A stretch of DNA of 64,000 nucleotides, taken from the NCBI GenBank assembly GCA_026874595.1, contig CM049313.1:30006008-30070007 (forward strand), in the 5' to 3' direction. Origin of the DNA: Sipunculus nudus. Its lineage: Eukaryota; Annelida; Sipuncula; Golfingiida; Sipunculidae. Positions 46,000-57,831 of this stretch are shown piece by piece. Numbering within the stretch: position 1 is the first letter of the stretch; each line of letters opens with the position of its first letter. A model generated the notes under the pieces. It was given only the letters and a program-made list of their open reading frames with translations, made no database searches and was not told where the DNA came from. Position numbers and translations under genes: made by a program.

Positions 46000-48900
46000 C
46001 TAGCGGCCTAACTTGGCCAGGAGTGTCAGGACTCTATTGGGAGGCTTGCTGTCCTGAACTTTTAACAGTTTTATTTGCCAGAAGCTCAAGGTATTCTTGA
46101 GCTTCTTTGGGTACTCTACGTTAAAAACGTAGAAGGAAACCATGAGACACACGACAGCATCGATAAAATTGTCAACTGCGCAGATTGGAGAGCCATCCAC
46201 AACCACCTGGAAATTGTCGCAGTCCACAATATTCTCAAGTTCACTTATGCAAGCAATTCCAACAGTGATGCTCCCTTTGGTCACCTGAAAACAAAAATTA
46301 GCTCATTAATCAAACTCCTTATACTTTCCCTAAACGTAGTCAGGGTGCAAAGCCCACAATGCGAACCTTTTGTTAGTGTTTTTAGACTGGTCTCACAAGA
46401 AAATTTGGAGGGTGCTAATTCATTTCATTTATGTATTTCAGTCTATAATTAGAAAAGTGAAATAATTAATGTATTCCTGCATTTATTGACAGGCAAGATG
46501 TTCATGAATATGGATCCATTTATTCAATCTGAATTTTTTCAACACATATGTAACATGCTAACAATATTCATTATGGAAATTAATCTCTTAAAAATAGAAT
46601 TCCGAATTCTGGCCATAAATTTGTTGTGTAGAAAAAATGAATACGTTTGGTAATTTTTTTAAGTTCCTTGAACTAGTTGAATTTGTGATTTTTCATAGTG
46701 TAATTGTGAAAAAAAATGAAGCCATATAGTAATAATGACCGAATAGCTCATGGTCTATGATCTCAGCTGAATTAGAAACTCAAAAGAATTGTTCTTGCAC
46801 ATAAAATCAAATGGATGTCACCTTCCTGATTGATGGGTGTAAATTACTGCATCCAGGTCAGAGGGATTTTTTATTGTATTTGGGAAAAATTTTCTGAAAG
46901 AGCGTGTTGCCCATACAGCTGGCAGAGATAGAGCCTGACTGCAAACAAAGTTTCTGGTCTTTAAGGTTATACTTTGTGTCTAACTAACTCAGTGATGGCA
47001 AGATGGAGGGGAGAATTGTTGGGGGAAAAATACAGTTTTCCCCATTGATGAATTCATCATGATCAAGAAGCCCAACAAGTTCCATAACAATACAGATAAC
47101 GGTTGCTGAGAAACTTACATGATTGCTGTAATTTGACAGTATGAAAAATATGACTAAATATTTGAAAATGTGAGTGAAAAAAATTTGCAATGCAATTTTA
47201 CCATTTTAACTGCATGATATAACTGAAGAACTGGATAAGAGAGGTGGGATGGGGGGGATCAGTTTAAACTTTGCATGCTGACAGTCTTGTATGTCTAGAT
47301 TACATATATTATCACATACTCATGAGACCATATTTATCTAGATTTTATGGAAAAAAATAAAATGTTACGTTCAAAATCATTGAACACTGAGAAAAGTTTG
47401 ACTTGCATGAAGCTCATATTATGTGTTTGCCTGGATCACATGGATATTTCTATGATTGAGTAATGTCACAGGTGGTAGCTGTGGTAACAAAGTATCATTC
47501 ACCCAGAAATAGTATATTTAGAAAAATCTGCTCTTTGAAAGGTACATACTTCAGTCTCTGAATAAATCATATCCTCAGGGTCTTCTTTCATAATGTACAT
47601 GTTTGCCAACAGGGCTGCAATGGCTGTGGCATCTAGAAAAAAATGCCATTGTAATGTATTTTGCTAAATAGGTGAGAGAGAGAGACAGATATAGGGAGAC
47701 AGAGAGAGAGAGAGAGATGTGCTGTGGAGTTGTCAGTATAAATACAACCACATGAAAAATGCACCATTGTATGTTCATATAAACACAAGTGGCCAGTGTT
47801 TAAAAAATCCCAATCTGAAATACAATTTAGAATATTAAATTCAAATATATTTAGAATATTTAGAAATATTTTCACTTCAGTTTTAGTTTAACTTAGTTTG
47901 GTGAACACATTTGTTTCACTATGCACATATAAACTAGTAAACAACAGTCTGAGACCACATATACCTCTACTGAGACTGTCTAGAATGGAATATGCAAGCC
48001 AAGAGGAAAACGTATCATGGTTCACCAACACCTTGGCTGGGACACAGGTAAGCTCTAGAACAAATGCAACCCTTAATGAAAGTAAACAGCTGTGGCACTG
48101 TGGTAGGCTGTAATAAATATTGTTCTATCTCAAAATATTAAAACATTATGGTGATCCATTAAGATGGTAACTTGGCCACCCTCAGAATATTAATTAGAAA
48201 TGTGTTAAAAAATATTTAGTGAAGTTAATAAAAACAAATCTAGTAATCAATGACCATAAAAACATAATACCTTGTCCAGCAACAGAGGTATAAAAATGAG
48301 TTTTGTGTCCTCGTCCTCACATGTACATATCCAGAATATTGGGGAAGTGTAGACAGTGTTATACAAACATACAGAACTTAGTAGCATCTACAGCAGCTAA
48401 CATGCCTTGCTAATGGTTGTTAACTCAGACAGAGTGGTAACACTAACATACAAAGGTGTCAAGATTATTTTCATATAAGGGAACATTACAAAAGCTACAA
48501 AGTTTAATCCCTGAGACTGTTGTGAAAAATTCATATTTTTATTTCAACAGACTCTGATGAAATGCTGCAACCAGGAATGTTTCAATTTAATAAAAAAACA
48601 AGTGGTCCATGGGCCATGACGCTCAGCTGAATAGGAACCTTAAACAATGGGTAACATGACTCCCAGACTGTTCAAAATCATGCATTTTGCCAATGGACAT
48701 TAGATTTGGGTTACAGTGACCTAATTCTACACCCAGGTGTTACCATTTGTGCTCATCTGATTAATAGAGTGTTAAGATCATGTTTTTTTTCACACACCTT
48801 ACAGAATATAAGTCACAGTGACATCATTTCAGGTTTCCCAGGATATTTTTTATGGACCTTCCTGGATCTCTAGGCAGAAGTTTCTAGGTCTAGCAGTTTT

Positions 48901-51403
48901 GATTTGTGCCCTGTGAACTAATGGCCAATTCTCTCAAAGTCTCAAAAATAGAGAAAATGTGAAAAAAATTGTAAAAAATATACTAAGCGGCGTCACCAAT
49001 CTGCAGGAACACTCCATGACCAATTTGCAAGCAAAGAATCATGATTATCAATTCATTAAAAATTTAGTTATTGGAGCTATTGTATCAAATTTTTGATTAA
49101 TCTGGGGGGGGGGGGGGGGTAGTTAAAAGCCCAATAGCTCAAAGGATATTGGTTAAAGAGACCTAATTTCAGGTTTCCAAGGAGATTTTTCTTGGACCTG
49201 CCTGGATGTCAAGTAAAAAGATTCTAGGTCTAGCAGTTACAATTTTTGCCTGGTTTACGGTCGGACAGACAGATAGATGACAGACATAGAGTGATCGCTA
49301 AAGCTCAGATGACTTTCAGTCAGCTGTGCAAAAAATGATGACAAAAAAGCTGGCAAGTTTATATTTGTGTACCCCTGATAATTTCAAACATGTCAGGAGT
49401 TATTGACATGTATAGATAAATAAACATAAAGGGCATAGAACAGCTATCTGTATTCAAAATATTTATTTGATTATAATTTGATTATTTGATTTAGCTGATT
49501 TAGTCAACAATAAGTGAAAATAATACAGACTCACATTTCTTCTCATTATTATCCAAACAGCAACGGTTGCTGGACCTGAGGATACTTTCAAATAATGCTG
49601 GTTTGTTCTTTAGCTGCTGAGCCTTGTTGAGTAGCTGTGCACCAATTTCATTGAGCGCTTGCAGGAATGTCTTTATAGGGTCACATTCTTGTAATCTTTG
49701 GTACTCCTCAGTGAGCTAAAAAAATAAAGTACAGCTATAGCAAATTTTAACAAAAGCATTGTGAAATTTATAGAATCTATATGTGGGATATACAGTTATG
49801 AGACAAAAAGATTAAAAAAAAAAAAATGGCCAAGATTAAACAGTACTCAGATTTGCATTTCATGTACATACACCTGTAACTTTAAATCGATAAAAATGCT
49901 GTGTAGTTTACTTGTGGCCCATAGGCCATGATGCTCAGCATTATTTGACACATTACTTTATGCCATGGCACAAACACATTGTTTAGCCTTCAACTCAGGG
50001 ATATATGTGACAGTGAGCTCTGAACTTGCGCATATGGTTTATCTGAACCATGTGAACTTTGAGCTTCATGGGTCATACAGTTATGATTATTATGATACGT
50101 TTAGAAACAGACAGGGAGACCAACAGACACAGAGTAGAGACCGGTTGCTATAACCAAGATGAATCATAGTTAAGATTATGGCCACCAGTCTGAAAGATCC
50201 TCATATGTTCTTATGCAAATGATACACACAACATTTTGGTATGAATGTAAGCTTGTTAAGGGACATTTGGTTATTTACTTACACCCTCCCTCCTGAAGAG
50301 CCATGGGAATGTAGTTTTCACTTCCTTGATGCTGAGATCTTCATTGCAGACCAGTAGATTTCTTCGTCTTGGAAATGTGGCAGCCATATACCTGTTTACT
50401 TTCATCATGTCTGGTCGGCTCTTTGAGTGCTCTTGTTGTAACCACTGAATTTTAATGTCTATTGACACAACATCTTCTCCAACAGGATCAGGGGGCAAAT
50501 AATTCTTAATTCCCCATCGACTTGAACTGTGTGGTGTAACTTCATTCTTGGCCTCAGCTGTTTCATCATCTGCTTCCTCTAATTTTCTTTTATGTACACT
50601 GACCTCCGGCAGATCATAATCTAATCTTTTCCGACTATTTTGAAATTTTGTCTGAATCCTCATCTTCCATAGTTTCTAAAAATAAAGACATGGTTAATTA
50701 TCTTTCACCTGTTGTGAAAAATGTGATAATATTTACCAGATTTATCATACATTTTTGAAGAACTAGATCTTCCAATTCTGTCCAAACTTTGTATGCTGAC
50801 AGTTTTAAACATGTAAATTAGGCATATTATTGAATTTTAATTTTTAAGTAACCTGGAACACTTAGAAGAGTTTACAGGGGGTCATAATGGTTGGCTGAAT
50901 CACATTTCCAATTAGGCTTCCCCTGGACTTCCCTGAATATAAGATTAAATTATATAGTATTAGTTCATATATTAATGAATTGTCCCCTGTTGATGGTCAG
51001 ATGGTGGCCTAAAGGTGTTGTCTACAGTTCATTTGATTTTAAGTCAGCTGAGCTGAAAATGCAAAGCTTACCATCCTGTCAGAACCAGCTAAAGCTCCAT
51101 CTAGCATTGGAAATTTGCTCAACAATGCAGTAGCAATCCTATGGTACTGAAGGGTTGTAGGATACCTAGCAAATATAAAATTTGATATGAACACACCAAA
51201 CATTACATCTATAACAGGATTCCATTAAGTTTAGTATACTAGCACCATCTAAATACAGAGTTCTACTATCTCATTGCCTAAAAGTAAAATAATCAGCTGA
51301 TTTTTTATAATTCTAGTTATGAGAGCATCCAACCAGAAAGCAGATCATGGGTTTGATTCCCACTTACTGAACCAACTTTCGAGTGTATACATCTCTCTCT
51401 CTT

Positions 51404-51438
<35 letters not shown>

Positions 51439-52541
51439 GTAAAAATATGCATGCCCCCCCCCACACCATGTTAAAAATTATGTTTAATCCTAGCTTTCTA
51501 TGGTTTTGGTCTGAGTGGTTTATATCCTTTAAAATGTTTACTAAAATTCAAAGAAATGACATGTAGTCATCATGTGCATTAATATATCTACAGAGTTCTC
51601 AGATATATTAGGAACCAGACTTAATACTGACTGGAAGCATATGGCTCATATGAAACGGGCTAACTTACAGAGTGTATTTCGATGATACATCATTATACAA
51701 GCCATCCAGGAGTCTCTTTCTGTCCTTTGAGTCCAAATTTCCAGTGTTCTTTATTTTGCTGATCATGGCTGCTGGTATTATATACTCAGGGAACTTGTAC
51801 TCTGCAGGCCAGATTTGTCTTCCAGGACTTGGACTGTGAAAATGAAATATCATATATTTTTAATCTCCAATGGGTTATAATGACATTGCACTAGTAAAAA
51901 CCACATATGGGTGAATTATGAGATAAAGATCACGTAGGAAGGTATCTTAAATAAAAAATAATAAGTTTTCAAATCTAACTGTAGCCTTTTGGGCTTATCT
52001 GACACCTGTTTCTTTTTCAGAAAATAAATCACACCCGTGAATTTAGCCAAGGGTACTTTATCTCTAAATATAAATTTGGATGCTTATACGTATTTACAAT
52101 GTGATTAAGAAAGTGGCAAAAAAGAGATATGTTATCTTTCTTTAAAACATATAAATATATAAATGCTGTGCAGTTCATGTTGATATTCAACAAATTTCCA
52201 GCCTAGATTTTTTCTTCATTGTGGTACACTTACATCATTTTACTGGTTGATGGCCTTTTGATTGGGTTTGCCTCACTGGTTTCACCTTGTAGATCATTGG
52301 TACCACTGTCCTCACTTGAATCAACAGATATTCTTAATTTGGCTCTCCTCGGCAAGTCATTGAGGGTTTTATTGCACCAGTCCTCCCATTCCGGTATGTA
52401 AACTTGAAATTTTATACAGCTACTTGGTTCTTGGATGCCAAAACTTTCTGTAAGAAGCTTTTTGAGGTCACTCTTCTCTTGAACAGTAAAAATGTCTTTC
52501 TTCTCTCCAAAGGTCACATGGTATTCGTATTTGTCAGACAT
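46000..52541 (-). CDS. Seven-exon SAMD3-like gene inside the CACTA element
   Basis: I assembled minus-strand exons 52,541-52,234; 51,833-51,669; 51,165-51,072; 50,675-50,283; 49,715-49,535; 47,632-47,550; and 46,284-46,000. All introns are GT-AG and all phases agree, giving 502 residues with no stop. The N-terminus is a ubiquitin/PB1-like fold candidate (YEYHVTFGEKKDIFTV ... RRAKLRISVD). Middle parts contain EYKFPEYIIPAAM, YPTTLQYHRIATALLSKFPML, KLWKMRIQTKFQNSRKR, LPPDPVGEDVVSIDIK and TFPRRRNLLV. The end has VVCLMVSFYVFNVEYPKKLKNTL. This order resembles proteins annotated as SAMD3-like (memory, no search). TATTAACAG lies 9-10 bases before the ATG, suggesting an upstream non-coding exon. AATAAA lies at 45,916-45,921. 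Confidence 0.7.
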
Positions 52542-52719
52542 GGCTGGGATCTGTTAATAAACACAAATAATACTGAAGTACATAATGCATGAGCAAGATA
52601 GATTTTACGAAAAAGAAAGACAGGTGAAATTGTGCTTTTTTAAAGAGGGGAATATTGAAAATATTATTTTATTATTTAACATTTAAATATTGACAGAGTA
52701 AATTCATTCTAACATAAGG

Positions 52720-52830
52720 CCCCTTTTCCATGCGCGCGGAAACGCGCGCGGAAACGCGCGCTGAAAAAATCGCGCTGAATTGAGCTTTTCCATTTGCGCG
52801 GAAACGGCCAAGGTATTGGCCAGGTTGTTG
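52720..52830. promoter_or_regulatory. CpG-rich GCGCGCGGAAAC minisatellite, possible promoter
   Basis: Three near copies of GCGCG(C)GGAAAC and a TTTTCCAT repeat form the most CpG-dense patch of the element. It lies about 200-290 bp upstream of the seven-exon gene's start codon. It could be its promoter, or a small inserted repeat; only composition and position support the former. Confidence 0.35.
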
Positions 52831-54144
52831 ACACTTTTGTTTGTTGCACAAGGTAAAGTTTTAATGCTGTTCGCTGTTCGGAGCCCTGTCTTTCTTAAAT
52901 GTCAGATAGAATAAAAGAATACTTTATTGAGATAATATGACTTCATTAGATGTGCAAACATAATTTTTTATCAATTATGCAAAAAATAAATGATTTAATT
53001 GATTATGCAAGAAATATCATGGATATAATTGACCAATTAGCACTCAACTATTATATGTGAATACAGACTTAACTGTCATAAGGCATAGGTACAACTTGCA
53101 ATATAAAATCAATATAATGATAATGATGATGATGATTATCTCTTTCCTTTTGCTACTATTTTAGATAATTATTCTTACTGTCGTTACCTACAGTACTACA
53201 GTACTTTATTTTGCTCTTGCAAACCAGACCAATGGTTCAATGAACTGAAGAGTGGCTAAACTATATTATCATATTAAAGAACAAAAACCTGTTACAATGG
53301 AACATTCTGTTGCACAGGCCATTTGGAAAATATGCCTAAGAATAATTTGCAAATTAATAAGGACTAGATCAGACAAATGTTTATTTCCAACCCTTCTTAC
53401 CATTCCTTATTGATTAAATCAAATTTTGTTTAATAATGTAAGGATATCACCAAAATAAACAAACAATATCTATGGCCTCTGCCCTTTATTCACAGTGACA
53501 AAATGCTTTCTGCCTTAACACACACTTGTAGTTGTTGACAGGTGGTGCTATTAATGGCCACTTGATAAAAAAAGTGAAATATATCAGGATTTGAGTAATA
53601 CTAGGGGAAATGACCCCCCTTTGGACACACTTTGGATCATTCCTGATAGTTCAAGACCAAACACGTGCATATCTGCTGCATAGCCACACCGGAGTTTCTT
53701 TACAAAAGTCCACCGTGGCCAGTTAAATTATAATATAGATACAAACATGTGCTGAGCCCCAAAAATTCAAGGCCCCTTGCTGTTATTTTACATGAATTCA
53801 TTTATACAAGCAACCCTTACTCTACCTTTTACTAGACTGTATTTAAAAAAAACTGGAATGATGGTTAGAACACTATTGACATATAGCTGAATTAAATCTG
53901 AATACAAATAACTAGCTTAATCGCCTTAGGTTCACCAGAACCAGATTTAAGTGCTTTTTTTTATCAATCAGTATTTCAAATAAATGTTTATGGTTTACAA
54001 AAGGAATTTAGACATTAGAGCAAGTACTTCTGGTAAAGGTCATGCCAAACAACTGCCCCTCCACCCACCCCATAAAAAAGTCCAAACCAGTTAACCAATA
54101 ACACACTATCTTTAAATAAAGTTATCATGATAAATATGGTCAGT

Positions 54145-54150
54145 TTTATT
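54145..54150 (-). terminator. AATAAA poly-A signal overlapping the transposase stop
   Basis: The minus strand reads ACA AAA TAA AAC, so AATAAA spans the stop codon itself. This implies a very short 3' untranslated region. Confidence 0.55.
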
Positions 54151-56605
54151 TTGTGACAGCAAACTGATGTCTAAGAACAACTGCAGACATTTCATCAGAG
54201 ATACTGTACAGACCCAAAGGAAGGTGATCCTTAAGATCAGTCACCCTTATCAGGCTGAAGATTGCTGTTTCTTTAGCTATGTAGGCATGAACATGTCTGC
54301 AATAATCTATTGTGTCAAGATGCCTGCATAGCAACAGTGATGTGTGATTGATGACAAAACAAGACTCCATCTTGTAGAATTGGCATAAATCACCAGTAGC
54401 TTCCTTGAACAAGGCACATGGACTTTGGTAAGTTACCCCATCTATCTGAATATTACTTGCCTGGAAAACATCATTTGAACCTGCAGTATGTGGTTGCAAA
54501 ATTTCCTGAACATGTTCAGGAAGTGTTTCTACAGGTACCACGGCACTACAAGAAACTGTGTAGTTACCAGCCTGCAGCAAGTTCTTGTTGAAACTGTGAA
54601 GAACCTGCATATTTTGATGACGAAATGCAAGGGATTTACAGATGTTTTTCCTACATTTTGTCCTATTCATAAGCTCTTTGAAATAGCTATGTTTAGCCTC
54701 AAATCTCATTGTCCAAACATGGATCAGTGGTCCATAATGTTTGGTCTGATCAGGATAATGGATGAGAAAATGATCCTTGGGTTTGAAAGCTACATCAAAT
54801 TGCTCTTTATAGGAGCAAAGAAATGTCTCAATGGTGTCTCTCATGAATTCACATTCTCCTTCAGATGAAACAGGAGATGTGACTTGTTCAGTCATGTCAA
54901 GGCAATTCAACAATACATTCCATTTCTTGTCACCTGAGGGTACCCTGTGCCCAAGCATTAGAGGAATTAGTCTTGCCAATGTCCAGCATTCCATAGCCGT
55001 CTCTTTAAAAACTGTTTTACCAGCCTGAACAGACCCCCCAGTTGGTTTGTTAATTTTGTCTGAGACTTGATATGGAAAGTTTGCAATGACATCATTCATT
55101 TCATCATGTGTAAAGAATCCCTGTTCAATGCAATAATTAATAACATGTTTTAACACATTTGGAATGACTCCTTCAAATAGGTCATGAGCTATGTCACTGG
55201 GAAGGCCTCCAATTACATGAAAATAATTGAGTTTGTTGAGTGGAGAATCTGCCTTCACCCCATACAACCTCGCATCCTCTGGATCTACCTTGATCATCTC
55301 AAGCTGTGCATTGTGAGATGCTTTAGTTCTAGGAGTTACCTTCAACGAATTGTACATACTCTGAGCTTCTTCCTTTGTTGCTAAACAAGTCCTGCATGAC
55401 CTCATAACATTAAAACTCTCAAAGAATCCCCCAATTTCATGAGCTGCTAAATTATCTGCAACACAGACAAGGACTGTACCAAGGATATGATGTATCTGGC
55501 CATCTTTATTGATGTGAATCCCTTCTGTCTCTAACTTCGCCAAGTCATTTATCAGGGGTTTCATGACATTTGCTAGTCCATATTTCTTACCCAGTTTTGA
55601 CTTAAAAAGGGCAGCTAACTGCACTACATGTTGCTTTGATCTGTATCTTGGAGGCAAATTACCTAAAAGGTAGTACAAGGCACTTAGTTTATATGACTTG
55701 CACTTATTGCCTAAAGGATTTACAATTTGGAAATCATCTAGATAAAGCATTATTTGTAATGCTGATGGGTTATCCTTCATGAGTGGATTATCTTTGAAAA
55801 CAAATCCATCACACAGGTCTGATATTGTTCCTTCAGGAGCTTTATGTCCCTGCAACACTTCTGCTATAACGTCCTCATACTGGAGAAAAGTAGATAGGCT
55901 CTCTAATATTGGGACGTATTGGTATGTTGACTTTGAGTCTTTGGGGTCTAGTTTATATTCAACTGGTTTCACAAACCGTGGGTTACTGTGAACAATTCTA
56001 TCAAGATCCTTGCTACTTTTAAACAGGCAACAAGCATTCTCTACATGAGTGTAGCTGCTGAATATCTCACTCACTTCTTCATCTAAATCAACTATATTGT
56101 GTCTTTTCAAAAGATCTACAGTATGAGCATGCAATTCAGCCCTTGAGACAGCCACAAGGCTCTGCATTTCAGAGGTTAGGATTCCACAGATATTTGAAGG
56201 TAATTTATGCTTTTCTCTCAGTGCTAGCAAGAATTGTTGGATCTGATCAACAACCAGTGTGCCATGCCTTTCTGGTGTAGCAATCAAAGATTCTCTGTTA
56301 TCAGGTAATGAAGAGTCACTGGCTGTTTCAACAGCTTCACATTGAGATGTTTGTGGGGTTGAGTTACTAATGTGTTTCCTTAAACGAAAATGTGTATTTG
56401 CAAATGTAATATGCTTCTTCTGTATATGTGCCTGATAGCACCTAACATTCTTGAATGTTTTCTGACAGTTTTCAATTCCACATATCATCTGGAAGTTTGA
56501 TTCATGAGAATGAACCAGCTGATAGTGTGACATTATATTTCTAAAATGACGACTTTCATATTCACAGGCCATGCATTGAAAAAAGTGTCTCTTTTGGAGT
56601 GCCAT
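54146..56605 (-). CDS. C2H2-finger Tnp2-like CACTA transposase, 819 aa
   Basis: This would excise and insert the element. The intronless frame has two C2H2 zinc fingers, residues 11-32 (C-x2-C-x12-H-x4-H) and 42-65 (C-x4-C-x12-H-x4-H). A Ser/Thr-rich linker follows, then the transposase body. Blocks resembling Tnp2 of CACTA elements are IMLYLDDFQIVNPLG, YKLSALYYLLGNLPPRYR, VLVCVADNLAAHEIGGFFESF with RSCRTCL, LPSDIAHDLFEGVIPNVL, and HVWTMRFEAKHSYFKELMNR. Conserved Asp and Glu/His residues in these blocks are candidate catalytic positions. The start is the first Met before the fingers. Family assignment is by motif memory plus the element's CACTG ends; fingers at the N-terminus are a likely DNA-end reader. 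Confidence 0.75.
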   Translation of the reverse strand: MALQKRHFFQCMACEYESRHFRNIMSHYQLVHSHESNFQMICGIENCQKTFKNVRCYQAHIQKKHITFANTHFRLRKHISNSTPQTSQCEAVETASDSSLPDNRESLIATPERHGTLVVDQIQQFLLALREKHKLPSNICGILTSEMQSLVAVSRAELHAHTVDLLKRHNIVDLDEEVSEIFSSYTHVENACCLFKSSKDLDRIVHSNPRFVKPVEYKLDPKDSKSTYQYVPILESLSTFLQYEDVIAEVLQGHKAPEGTISDLCDGFVFKDNPLMKDNPSALQIMLYLDDFQIVNPLGNKCKSYKLSALYYLLGNLPPRYRSKQHVVQLAALFKSKLGKKYGLANVMKPLINDLAKLETEGIHINKDGQIHHILGTVLVCVADNLAAHEIGGFFESFNVMRSCRTCLATKEEAQSMYNSLKVTPRTKASHNAQLEMIKVDPEDARLYGVKADSPLNKLNYFHVIGGLPSDIAHDLFEGVIPNVLKHVINYCIEQGFFTHDEMNDVIANFPYQVSDKINKPTGGSVQAGKTVFKETAMECWTLARLIPLMLGHRVPSGDKKWNVLLNCLDMTEQVTSPVSSEGECEFMRDTIETFLCSYKEQFDVAFKPKDHFLIHYPDQTKHYGPLIHVWTMRFEAKHSYFKELMNRTKCRKNICKSLAFRHQNMQVLHSFNKNLLQAGNYTVSCSAVVPVETLPEHVQEILQPHTAGSNDVFQASNIQIDGVTYQSPCALFKEATGDLCQFYKMESCFVINHTSLLLCRHLDTIDYCRHVHAYIAKETAIFSLIRVTDLKDHLPLGLYSISDEMSAVVLRHQFAVTK

Positions 56606-56629
56606 GATGCAAGCCTTTCAACATTTATT

Positions 56630-57565
56630 TTCCAGTTTAACCTACACACAGGATATACATATGTGTGTGTGTCACGTGTGTGTGTTTGACCTTATAGACA
56701 GTTCTATCCTAACACCACTGAACAGGCAGTATACCAATACTGGCAATGCTAATAGGCCTTAGCCCTTGACTTGATTTGCGTTAAACGAGCCTGAACTTCA
56801 AGTTCAAACCAGCATGGCAGTAGGAAAGGATAGCATTGCCCTAAGGTTTGCATATATTTGCAATAAAAGCAATATTGAATACCAATTACACGCCTGTAAC
56901 ATTAAATCTATTTTAACTGAGGGTTAGTCATTTTGACCAGACATTAGTCAAAACCATTGGCATTGGTAAAAGTAAAACTGGTGGTTCTGATCATATATTA
57001 CACTGAAATGTAGGTACAAATATTATTTCTAATTGTATTACATAATGATAAAGGAGGGATAATGTTTTATTTGGGAAAACCGTATACCTGATACTAATGA
57101 CATAAAATCAAATAATTAAAGAGGAACATTAACTCTTGGGCGATAATGAGAGAAGATACTTCAACTTTCCAAAGGACAAGCCATTCTCTGATCACAGTGT
57201 CAAAGTGATGGCGAGTGTACGATAAATATGTATGACAATTGCTTTAATGGAAGTAAAAGTAAACAAATAACGTAAAACATACAACCTGGTACGAGGAATG
57301 GCTTCACATTTATCCCTGTCTCAGACCCTCTTCTTCACATGGCATGGAGATCGTCAAGGTCAGCGTCTCTGTGGTTACTTTGCCTGCGGGTAGATGTCGC
57401 CTTAACCGAATCACATGGCTCGACTAACCGATGTTCGTTACAACTTACCTTTGACGAACCAGTAGTCAAAATGACAAATATAGATTGGTCAATATTGACA
57501 AATTGTTCGTCAGGAAGGATTTACTAACCTAAGTTAGTCAAAATGACTAATCTAGGTTTTCAGTG
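56630..57565. repeat. Right terminus of the CACTA element
   Basis: This contains TTAGTCA / TGAC half sites near 56,932-56,955 and 57,415-57,555. The last full dyad, AGTTAGTCA-N3-TGACTAA, sits just inside the CAGTG end (57,561-57,565). The array is sparser than on the left. A CpG-bearing stretch near 57,300-57,420 could hold a 5' non-coding exon or promoter of the minus-strand transposase gene. Confidence 0.65.
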
Positions 57566-57831
57566 TATGATTCTGAAAGTTCAATATTTTAAAAAATTTG
57601 TGTGGTGCAGTATGTCTTAAAAAATAGGAAATTGATCAAAATGCTGCACTGAAGCCAGTGAAGATGCACATTTGTTTTATTTTTAAAACACTAAAGAGAA
57701 CCATGATATAATCATATGTAATATGTATGTGCCACACTGCATCCCCCCCCCCCCCACACACACACACTTTTACGAACGCTCCAAAGCCTATGTTTTATTG
57801 TATTCTGTCCTAATATGAAACTGCGTAGAAT
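57566..57831. other. Non-coding spacer with C-run
   Basis: A 13-base C-run followed by (CA)n lies near 57,744-57,766. Nothing else was seen. Confidence 0.6.

Larger units (their letters stand above)
45452..57565 (-). mobile_element. CACTA/EnSpm-like DNA transposon, 12.1 kb, two genes
   Basis: The termini read CACTGAAAA inward from both ends, with TA on both flanks. Inverted similarity continues for ~43 bp, including TTAGTCA-N3-TGACTAACTTAG-N-TTAGT on both sides. The subterminal region repeats dyads of this kind. Inside, on the minus strand, lie a Tnp2-like transposase (54,146-56,605) and a seven-exon gene (46,000-52,541), both apparently intact. CACT(A/G) ends plus a Tnp2-like protein define the CACTA (EnSpm) superfamily. 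Introns hold old interspersed repeats, so the element has been resident for some time or captured repeat-rich DNA. Confidence 0.78.

Noticed and set aside
46075-46452. 125-codon plus-strand frame
   Set aside because: Antisense to exon 7 of the spliced gene.
54488-55991. Several plus-strand frames of 65-126 codons
   Set aside because: Antisense shadows of the 819-residue transposase.
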